Below, piece by piece: positions 28,143-34,045 of a stretch of DNA of 34,045 nucleotides (its first letter is position 1; each line of letters opens with the position of its first letter). The position numbers were made by a program, and so were the translations under genes. This DNA comes from a virus: positions 1 through 34,045 of IMG/VR virus record IMGVR_UViG_3300033233_000110. One strand, written 5' to 3'. A model generated the notes under the pieces. It did not search any database and had not been told where the DNA came from. It was given only the letters and a program-made list of their open reading frames with translations.

Positions 28143-29870
28143 ATGGACATTAACCCCACCGCTTCTTCTGAAGAACAGGAATTAACTCCATTAGAAGAAG
28201 CAAAAAAGTTAGATACTTTAGCAAGTGACCTTCGCAAGAAAAGGCTAAATTACGAAAAGCGTTGGTTAGTTACTGATCGTTTTATTGATGGTAAACATTT
28301 TGATACTTGGAATGCCGAAAAGAATACTTTCGGCACTATTAAATTTGCACAAGGCTTGAATGTCAGGCCTATTTTTTATGCTACAAAAATTGCTGAAGGT
28401 TTACTGAATAATATTTTAGGGTCAGATCCTAGATGGCAGGTTTATCCTGTAAAGGTAGTGGGTAACAGTGATGAGGATAAAAAGAACCAAGAATACGCTA
28501 GAAAGCTTCAAAAGTATTTTAGCAGTTTATGGGATATTGGTAATCTAACTACTCAAACTATTCAATTGATTTGGGATGGTTTAAAATATGGCTTTGGTGT
28601 ATTTGAGGTTTATTGGAATGATGCAGATAATAGACCCGAGATAACAACTATAAGTCCTTATAACATCTTATTTGATCCCACCGTTTCAGATATTCAAGAT
28701 TCACAATGGATAGTAAAAGAGACAAGTGTTCCTATCAGCCGCATTAAAAATAATCCCATTTATTCAGAATACAAAAACGATATTAAGGATGAAGGTGAAG
28801 TAGCTCCTTCTCCATTTCAAAAAGTAAGATTAATTGAAAAATATAGCAGTGGAACTCATCTAAATAAAACTGCTATTCTAAAAGAAGTTTGGCAGGCTAA
28901 TGATGATATTGGTGGTTGGGATGTTTGGCATATTTGCCAACAAAAACCATTATGGCACGCTCATTATGATTTCGCTAAACCTCCTTTTGCTTCTTGGAGT
29001 TATTTACCCGAACCGTTACTACAAACTTCTTTTATGGAGAAGTTAATTCCTCTTAATAGATCAATAGATTTAACATTGGCTCAGATTGAAATGTGGGTAA
29101 GAACAGTAGCAGTTGGTAGGATGTTAAAACAAGCAGGTGTTAACATTAAAAGAATTTCTGGGGAAGAAGGTGAAATCATTGAGGCAAATGCTCCATTAGA
29201 TAAAATTCAATGGTTGCCTGTTCCAGAAATTGGTTCTACTCCATTTAATTTTTTAAACGAATTAAAGGGATTATCTGGTGAAAGTGGTGCTGTATCAGTA
29301 ACTGCTGGTAAAGTTCCTTCCAAGAAAACTGGTTATAAAATGGTTGAATCCTTAAAAGCTGCTGAGATTTCAAGTATTCAACATTCCATTAGAAGATTAG
29401 AAACTACCTTAGAAACATTAGCAACTAATGTTTTAACTTATATCTATAACTTTGCTAAAACTCCAATTACTGTTATTGCTGGTAAATCTTCTGATGATAC
29501 TTTTGAAATTGTTTCTGCAATGCATAGTGGTGAATTTGTGAAAGCCGTGCCTGTATCTGATAGAGATTTTTCTGTTAATGTAGAAATTGAATCTGGATTA
29601 GCATACACTCCTGATGCTAAACGAGCATTAGCTATTGAATTAGCTAAAGGCGGTATGATACCTACTGAAGTAGCATTAGAATACTTAGAGCTTGGTGGTG
29701 ATGTTTCTGAAATTGCTGAAAAGGCAATATTAGAAACAGCACAAAGAGAACAGGCAAAACAAGGTACTGTTCCATCAATGGTAGATACTCCTGATTTCCA
29801 ATCATTACCTGATGAATTAAAACAACAAATACTTCAATATAAATTGGGTCAAACTAATCAACAACAATAA
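28143..29870 (+). CDS. Portal protein
   Basis: This 575-residue protein lies directly between terminase and capsid genes. The middle contains the large helical part of portals: QTIQLIWDGLKYGFGVFEVYWND, ISPYNILFDPTVSDIQDSQWIVKE and SFMEKLIPLNRSIDLTLAQIEMWVRTVAVG; a long stem helix follows (KMVESLKAAEISSIQHSIRRLETTLETLATNVLTYIYNF). Portals form the twelve-part ring through which DNA is packaged and to which the tail adaptor binds. The C-terminal tail is Gln-rich. Its size is within the podovirus/siphovirus range. Start is ATG with no Shine-Dalgarno site. Confidence 0.85.
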   Translation: MDINPTASSEEQELTPLEEAKKLDTLASDLRKKRLNYEKRWLVTDRFIDGKHFDTWNAEKNTFGTIKFAQGLNVRPIFYATKIAEGLLNNILGSDPRWQVYPVKVVGNSDEDKKNQEYARKLQKYFSSLWDIGNLTTQTIQLIWDGLKYGFGVFEVYWNDADNRPEITTISPYNILFDPTVSDIQDSQWIVKETSVPISRIKNNPIYSEYKNDIKDEGEVAPSPFQKVRLIEKYSSGTHLNKTAILKEVWQANDDIGGWDVWHICQQKPLWHAHYDFAKPPFASWSYLPEPLLQTSFMEKLIPLNRSIDLTLAQIEMWVRTVAVGRMLKQAGVNIKRISGEEGEIIEANAPLDKIQWLPVPEIGSTPFNFLNELKGLSGESGAVSVTAGKVPSKKTGYKMVESLKAAEISSIQHSIRRLETTLETLATNVLTYIYNFAKTPITVIAGKSSDDTFEIVSAMHSGEFVKAVPVSDRDFSVNVEIESGLAYTPDAKRALAIELAKGGMIPTEVALEYLELGGDVSEIAEKAILETAQREQAKQGTVPSMVDTPDFQSLPDELKQQILQYKLGQTNQQQ

Positions 29871-29872
29871 TT

Positions 29873-30109
29873 ATGAAAAATATTATTCAAGAAGGATTAG
29901 ATGATTCCGAAGAATTAGACACTCAAAACACAACCAATGAATCATCTAATGATGAAAAAGAAATATCATTAAAACCAGGTGATATTTTAAGAATTAGTGA
30001 TATTTCTGAAGGTGAAATAGTTTTATCTATTGAATCCAAACCTTCTAAAAAAACAAAAAAAGATATGGAAGAGGAAAGCGAGGGCAGTTATAAATGGCGA
30101 GGAGATTAA
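29873..30109 (+). CDS. Acidic small protein, 78 aa
   Basis: Strongly acidic and polar (ESSNDEKEISLKPGDILRISDISEGEIVLSIES), with a small strand-turn-strand in the middle and a charged end. It starts two bases after the portal stop. No family recognised; such genes after portals often make minor head or scaffold-associated proteins. Confidence 0.65.
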   Translation: MKNIIQEGLDDSEELDTQNTTNESSNDEKEISLKPGDILRISDISEGEIVLSIESKPSKKTKKDMEEESEGSYKWRGD

Positions 30110-30147
30110 TCATAAAATTTTATAAATAGGGTTTTTAAATATGTACT

Positions 30148-30333
30148 ATGCCTTACGCAATTAAAAAAATTAAAAATAAATTTCAAGTAATTAATAAGGA
30201 AACAGGGAAAGTGCATGGCACTCATCCTACTAAAGACAAAGCTTTGTCTCAACTAAGATTGTTAGAGGGAATCGAGAATGGTTGGCGTCCTACTTTCAGC
30301 AAGAACGCAATGAAATCTAAAATAAAATCATAG
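30148..30333 (+). CDS. Small conserved phage protein, 61 aa
   Basis: PYAIKKIKNKFQVINKETGKVHGTHPTKDKALSQLRLLEGIENG follows a pattern seen in small proteins of many phages and large viruses (a beta hairpin with NK.TGKV, then K..A..Q.RLL). It is probably a small DNA- or protein-binding fold; function is unknown. Basic throughout. It lies in the portal-capsid interval, in the gtactATG context. Confidence 0.65.
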   Translation: MPYAIKKIKNKFQVINKETGKVHGTHPTKDKALSQLRLLEGIENGWRPTFSKNAMKSKIKS

Positions 30334-30349
30334 GGTCAATTAAATTGAT

Positions 30350-31207
30350 ATGACATTTTCTTTGAATAGTTTAAATAATGCTTTAAATAGTTTAGCTGCT
30401 TCTTTAAGGAGTTTATATAGTATGCCTAGTTTGACTCCGTCAATGAGTCAATCTACTCCTTCAATGATTTTAAATCCTTCTCCTGTAAAAATCTTTGGAA
30501 AAACTCCTTCACAATCAGGGGGTTATTTCGGTCAAAATTCAGTATATTCTAAACAGGGATTAGGTGGTGTAGCTACTGCTTTTGTTAAAAATTTTCCAGT
30601 AATTAGTCAAGCACTTAATACAGGTGTTAAAGCTACTCCAGAAGGTCAAATAATAGAGAAAAATCCTTTAGGTGATACTGCTAACGCTTCAGAATATCCG
30701 TCTATGACAAGTACTGGTTTTCAATATTCTCCTTCTGTTTTTCGTGTAACTGATCAGTCAACTTCTACTGTTCCTGGTGCTGGTGTTCCTAGAAGCATGG
30801 GTGGTGCTGGACAAGGATTAGGTCCAGGTGGTGGTGCTGGTATTGGTTTATCTGGTCAAAATGCTCCTATGGCAGGCACTAATAATCCTCCTGGTAAAAC
30901 ATCTATTGGTGGTAGTACTGGTATTGGTTATGGTGGTGGTGTTGGCGGTGCTGGTTATTCTTCTGGTGCTGTAGGAATTAGTGGTCAAACTGCTCCTGTA
31001 GCAGGTACTAATTTACCTCCTCCTCCAACAAGCATTAATAATTCTAAACCAGTAGGACAATTTGAAGCAATGATTAGAGCATTACAAAAACTTAATCCTC
31101 AATCTGGTTATGTTCAAACTCCTTTAGAAGGTGGTTTTGGCCCAGGTTATGGCATGGGTAATGCTTTAAAGAGAATTCGTGAATATCAGACAATGTATAA
31201 CCAATAA
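30350..31207 (+). CDS. Gly/Ser-rich virion-associated protein
   Basis: The 285-residue product has an N-terminal SLNSLNNALNSLAASLRSLYS helix with repeated SLxxL, a disordered Ser/Pro part, and a Gly-rich middle (GGAGQGLGPGGGAGIG) with a recurrent GISGQ/LSGQ-APVAGTN/PMAGTN motif (two copies at about 167-184 and 205-222). The tail (QFEAMIRALQKLNPQSGY...NALKRIREYQTMYNQ) is helical. No catalytic motif. It could be a minor head protein. The repeated sections indicate internal duplication. Confidence 0.6.
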   Translation: MTFSLNSLNNALNSLAASLRSLYSMPSLTPSMSQSTPSMILNPSPVKIFGKTPSQSGGYFGQNSVYSKQGLGGVATAFVKNFPVISQALNTGVKATPEGQIIEKNPLGDTANASEYPSMTSTGFQYSPSVFRVTDQSTSTVPGAGVPRSMGGAGQGLGPGGGAGIGLSGQNAPMAGTNNPPGKTSIGGSTGIGYGGGVGGAGYSSGAVGISGQTAPVAGTNLPPPPTSINNSKPVGQFEAMIRALQKLNPQSGYVQTPLEGGFGPGYGMGNALKRIREYQTMYNQ

Positions 31208-31220
31208 AGATTTCTCTGTT

Positions 31221-31335
31221 AGCTCTCTTTCGTTTTTTAACTGAAAGAGAGCTTAAGAGAGACCTCTATTGGCGGTCTCTAACCAGGGCTCATCTTAACT
31301 GGGTACAGCCTTTACGGGTCAGGGCTTCAGTTAAG
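31221..31335 (+). other. Structured leader of the scaffold-capsid genes
   Basis: Three helices in 115 bases: AGCTCTCTTTC/GAAAGAGAGCT (31221-31253, 11 bp); AGAGACC/GGTCTCT (31258-31280, 7 bp); and CTTAACTG/CAGTTAAG (31294-31335, 8 bp) with an inner AGCC that can pair with either of two CAGGGCT copies (31284-31290 and 31320-31326). TGGGTACAG occurs twice (31300 and 31341). It may stabilise or process the mRNA of highly expressed genes. Confidence 0.6.
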
Positions 31336-31370
31336 GCAAATGGGTACAGTTAAACATTAACAATAAAAAT

Positions 31371-32141
31371 ATGAGTAAATTCGATGATGAATTAGAGTCC
31401 TCCGTTCAGGGACAGGAAGTAGAATCTGAAGAAAATACTTCTCAAGAAACTACTCCTGTTACAGACGAAGGTAGTGAAGCAACTACTGAGGAGCAAAAAG
31501 TTGCTTCCCCTGAAACAGTCGTTACTTTGTTAGGTCGTCAATACGACTTATCAAAGCCAGACCAGGTTCAGGAACTCGTTAAAGATTATGACCGTTTAGG
31601 TCGTCAATATGCTCCATTAGTTCAGCAAGTGCAAGAGCTTCAAGCAAGGCTGAATCAATTGCAGTCTAATCAAACCCCTCAACAGCAGGTAGCTGCACAA
31701 GATATCACAGATCCTGAAACACTTAATTATCTTAGACAATTAGGTTTTATCACCAAAGATGAAATGAACCAGATACTTCAGCAACAAAAAGAGGAAGAAC
31801 AGTTGGAAACTTATCTTACCTCTTTAGAAGCTGAATATGATGGTTCAGATGGTAGACCTAAATTCAATCGTCAAGAAGTGCTTCAATTCTGTGTCAATAA
31901 TGGCATTGCTGATCCTTTAGCTGGTTATAAACTCTTACATGAAAAAGAGCTTAATGAGTGGACTCTTAAGAATCTTTCTAAAGGTCCAACTCCTCCACCA
32001 GTTACTAAAGGAACCAGAGGTGCCAATATTCCTAAACCTAAAAAAATTACATTAGGTTCACCAAATAGTGAGGAAGAGGTTGATTTAAGAACTGCACTTG
32101 AAGCAGACCTTGAAAATGAAACTCCGCACATGTCTGATTAG
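31371..32141 (+). CDS. Scaffold-like protein
   Basis: A 256-residue, Glu/Gln-rich, acidic protein. The N-terminal 50 residues are disordered, and then comes LLGRQYDLSKPDQVQELVKDYDRLGRQYAPLVQQVQELQARLNQLQ, a long helix or coiled coil. A helical SLEAEYDGSDGRPKFNRQEVLQFCVNNGI domain follows, and a basic tail (GTRGANIPKPKKIT) may bind the capsid protein. This composition and its location just before the major capsid gene are typical of phage scaffolding proteins, which template the procapsid and then leave. No protease is present. Start AAAATATG. Confidence 0.78.
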   Translation: MSKFDDELESSVQGQEVESEENTSQETTPVTDEGSEATTEEQKVASPETVVTLLGRQYDLSKPDQVQELVKDYDRLGRQYAPLVQQVQELQARLNQLQSNQTPQQQVAAQDITDPETLNYLRQLGFITKDEMNQILQQQKEEEQLETYLTSLEAEYDGSDGRPKFNRQEVLQFCVNNGIADPLAGYKLLHEKELNEWTLKNLSKGPTPPPVTKGTRGANIPKPKKITLGSPNSEEEVDLRTALEADLENETPHMSD

Positions 32142-32176
32142 ATAAAAATTGGGTCTGGGTCAAATAAAACAAAAAT

Positions 32177-33355
32177 ATGGCAAATGTAGATATTAATGCT
32201 GTTTCGGCAGTATTAAAGAAAGATATTTATCCTGCATTAGTAGATGCTATTAAACAGGATACATTGATTTACCAAATTGCAAAGAAAAGCTTCAAACCAC
32301 AGAAATTAGTCAATAACAACTTCTATGTTCCTGTAAAAATTGGTTTACCTTCTGGTTTCACTTCTTGGGGAACCACTGGTACTCCTACAGTCAACAAAGG
32401 AGCTGTTACTCCTATTTCTGCTCAATATTCTCCAGTACAATCCACTGCTTCCTTTGCTATCGATAAAATTACTTTAGATGCTGGTAAAGGTGCAGTCATT
32501 GATACTTTAGAGATGCAATCTCAAGGTATTAAGGATTTAATGACGAGAATGTTGAACTTCACTCTTTGGTTTGGTAATGGAAGCAATCCTTTATTCTATG
32601 CTAACGGTGCTGGCACTTCTTCTACCACTTTAGTAATTGATACTAACAGAACAACTGATAACGGTGATATTGATTATTCCGTTTATGTTCCTGTTGGTTC
32701 TTCTATTAAAGTTGGTTCTAATAGTGCTGTAACCGTTGTTGCTAATCCTGCTAAGAATACTTTAACTTTAAGCACAGCTATTACTTGGGCAGATAATGAT
32801 CCCATCTATATATTAGATGCTGATGGCAATACACAAACCTATATGACTGGTTTGTTACAAGCTATTGGCACTGGTACTTATGCTGGTATCGATCCTACCA
32901 CTTATGCTCAGTGGAAATCCTATGTTGATAGCACTTCTGGTAGTTTAGCTTTAGCCGATATTGATAAAGCTCATATCAATGCTAATCAATTTGGTAAAGT
33001 GAAATATACTATTGCTAACAAGACTTTGTACAATAAGTTTATTTCACTCTTAACTGCTACCAGAATGATTCAAACCACTGAAAAACCAGTATTAAATGGT
33101 GGTTGGACTGGTGTCAGTTATATGGGACATGATTTCATCTTGGATTATGATGCTCCAAGTGATGCTGTCTTCCATATCACTCCAGATGAGTTAGCATTAG
33201 CTGAGTTATCACCGATTGATTTCTTACCTGGCAATGAAGGTACACTCTTCAAAGCTTATGGTAAAACTCAATGGGAAGCTATTCTTTACACTTCCTATCA
33301 GTTAGTTACTTTCAATCGTCGAGCTCATGCTGCTTTGACTAACAGAACTGCCTAA
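32177..33355 (+). CDS. Major capsid protein
   Basis: The 392-residue product lies just after the scaffold-like gene. The N-terminal arm and helix (VSAVLKKDIYPALVDAIKQDTLIYQIAKKSF) and VPVKIGLPSGFTSWGT fit an HK97-fold coat protein. Residues about 147-213 (SSTTLVIDTNRTT...NPAKNTLTLSTAITW) look like an inserted beta domain related to that of the proteins at 246, 1726 and 3752. The C-terminal part (VSYMGHDFILDYDAPSDAVFHITPDEL) fits the P-domain end. Codon use is richer in AAC, TTC and ACC than other genes, as expected for a highly expressed protein. A strong helical region follows the stop. Confidence 0.85.
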   Translation: MANVDINAVSAVLKKDIYPALVDAIKQDTLIYQIAKKSFKPQKLVNNNFYVPVKIGLPSGFTSWGTTGTPTVNKGAVTPISAQYSPVQSTASFAIDKITLDAGKGAVIDTLEMQSQGIKDLMTRMLNFTLWFGNGSNPLFYANGAGTSSTTLVIDTNRTTDNGDIDYSVYVPVGSSIKVGSNSAVTVVANPAKNTLTLSTAITWADNDPIYILDADGNTQTYMTGLLQAIGTGTYAGIDPTTYAQWKSYVDSTSGSLALADIDKAHINANQFGKVKYTIANKTLYNKFISLLTATRMIQTTEKPVLNGGWTGVSYMGHDFILDYDAPSDAVFHITPDELALAELSPIDFLPGNEGTLFKAYGKTQWEAILYTSYQLVTFNRRAHAALTNRTA

Positions 33356-33363
33356 TAGCAGTT

Positions 33364-33426
33364 AACCAAGGGAGTCATCCCTTGGTTCAAGGATATATCT
33401 AATGTATCTTTGAATCAGGGGATGAC
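33364..33426 (+). other. Strong hairpin and alternative pairing after the capsid gene
   Basis: AACCAAGGG/CCCTTGGTT (33364-33387, 9 bp, 6-base loop AGTCAT) starts nine bases after the stop. GTCATCCC (33374-33381) can instead pair with GGGATGAC (33419-33426), or the loop GTCAT can pair with ATGAC (33422-33426) as a pseudoknot. TTCAAgGATA/TATCtTTGAA lies between. It could protect the abundant capsid mRNA 3' end or reduce transcription into the downstream genes. Confidence 0.6.
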
Positions 33427-33453
33427 CCTATAAAACTTTAACTTAATAAAACT

Positions 33454-33645
33454 ATGGATCCAGAAAAAATTATTCGTGAAATAGAAAAATCAAAAGAAAA
33501 ACACACTCAAGAAGTAAATGAACAAATGCACGATAGGATTAAATATGGTGCTAAAGAAACATTAGATTATTTCAGTAGAAAAATGAATCAGGGTTATAGA
33601 TCAGATGAAATTTTAAAAGATATCGAAAAATCTAAATATAAATAA
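33454..33645 (+). CDS. Small helical charged protein, 63 aa
   Basis: Nearly all helix and charge (MDPEKIIREIEKSKEKHTQEVNEQMHDRIKYGAKETLDYFSRK...DEILKDIEKSKYK). The EKSKEK head and the DIEKSKYK tail resemble each other. It is probably a short coiled coil. In AAAACTATG context directly after the capsid gene region, it is likely a head accessory protein. Unknown family. Confidence 0.62.
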   Translation: MDPEKIIREIEKSKEKHTQEVNEQMHDRIKYGAKETLDYFSRKMNQGYRSDEILKDIEKSKYK

Positions 33646-33649
33646 AACT

Positions 33650-33949
33650 ATGCAAATAAAAAATATTAGTGATAAAACTATTAGTGAGGATTTATTAGGT
33701 CGTTTAATAGAAATTCCTCCTAATGGTTCAATAAATTCTAATGAATTTTGGGGCACCGAAACTGGTGTTGCTTTTTTAGCTATTCGCCATAAAGAGGAAT
33801 TAAAAGTAATGGATGATTATGGTAATGAATTAACCGAATTAAAATGTCCTGCTTGTGGTGAAATAGTAAAAATTCCTTCTAAAGAAAAGAAGGTTATTCA
33901 AGAAGAAATAATTGAAGAAAAACCTAAAATTAAAAGGGTTAAAAAATAA
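33650..33949 (+). CDS. Small protein with one CxxC and charged tail (complete copy)
   Basis: The product has 99 residues. Strands (IKNISDKTI, LGRLIEIPPNGSINS) precede EFWGTETGVAFLAIRHKEELKVMDDYGNELTELKCPACGEIVKIPSK and a Lys/Glu tail. The ELKCPACGE half-knuckle could bind a metal with a partner. It is the intact form of the partial gene at the window start. The AAAACTATG context and position between capsid and beta-rich genes suggest a head-joining or capsid accessory role. Confidence 0.75.
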   Translation: MQIKNISDKTISEDLLGRLIEIPPNGSINSNEFWGTETGVAFLAIRHKEELKVMDDYGNELTELKCPACGEIVKIPSKEKKVIQEEIIEEKPKIKRVKK

Positions 33950-34045
33950 AACATGATTACAGCCGATTTATTAAAAGACTATTACTCCTCTCTTACGGGT
34001 TCAACAGGAGGAGCGAGTACAGCTGCTCAAATAGCTGATACTCAA
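33708..34045. repeat. Right copy of the 338-bp near-identical terminal overlap
   Basis: Matches bases 1-338 with nine substitutions and no indels. Of the nine, four are synonymous and five give conservative changes (Ile/Val, Thr/Ala), as expected of strain variation rather than sequencing noise. Confidence 0.9.
33953..34045 (+). CDS. 5' part of the beta-rich virion protein (second copy of the gene at 246)
   Basis: The first 31 codons (MITADLLKDYYSSLTGSTGG and on) match the gene at 246 apart from two neighbouring Thr-to-Ala changes and three silent changes, then the window ends. It is the same gene reached again after one turn of the genome, not a second gene. Confidence 0.85.
   Translation, partial: MITADLLKDYYSSLTGSTGGASTAAQIADTQ

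Overview
The window is an almost complete genome of a small tailed phage (Caudoviricetes), most likely podovirus-like. The last 338 bases (33708-34045) repeat the first 338 with nine substitutions. The contig therefore reads once round a genome of about 33.7 kb and starts again, so the genome is circular or circularly permuted. All convincing genes lie on the + strand, are AT-rich and tightly packed, and use the standard code (TAA mostly, with real TGA and TAG stops). There is no integrase, DNA polymerase, helicase or primase that I can recognise, so the phage looks virulent or episomal and dependent on host replication. The host cannot be fixed from sequence. Classical TTGACA/TATAAT promoters argue against Bacteroidota. 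Scarce Shine-Dalgarno sites, leaderless genes and TGCTATAAT promoters would fit a Patescibacteria (CPR) host, but this is only a guess.

Layout, following the circle from packaging. 25.9-27.6 kb: small and large terminase. 27.7-33.4 kb: two small membrane proteins, portal, small accessory proteins, scaffold-like protein, major capsid protein. 33.45 kb across the junction to 14.2 kb: virion genes, including beta-rich proteins, a protein of eight 14-residue repeats, a DUF2341 adhesin-like protein, a head-tail adaptor, a P22 gp10-like tail protein, a Q-rich internal protein, a 1402-residue ejection-type protein and an ATP-grasp enzyme. 14.2-17.1 kb: a membrane/coiled-coil protein and a run of predicted metalloproteins (two HExxH proteins, a metallophosphoesterase, two zinc ribbons, an HNH nuclease), most of them with strong Shine-Dalgarno sites unlike the rest of the genome. 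17.1-17.5 kb: no protein gene, but a dense set of RNA helices including a tRNA-like fold. 17.57-18.25 kb: probable holin and a lysozyme-like lysis enzyme. 18.25-20.3 kb: the probable replication control region, with a perfect DnaA box at each side, an initiator-like gene containing repeats and palindromes, a leader with mutually exclusive hairpins, a 50-residue helix-turn-helix protein and a second structured RNA. 20.3-25.9 kb: small early-type genes, two paralogous beta-helix (YdcK-like) proteins, a papain-like peptidase with a peptidoglycan-binding domain, a YopX-like protein and a PD-(D/E)XK nuclease.

The most unusual aspect is the amount of apparent RNA-level control. Four promoters share an extended motif (TTGAyw...GAGTAtAAT). 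At least five intergenic regions carry strong, sometimes mutually exclusive, helices. Three promoters place the start codon at the predicted transcription start (leaderless). About seventeen genes share an AAAACTATG-like start context in place of a Shine-Dalgarno site. All functional calls come from reading motifs and context; no database search or folding program was run.
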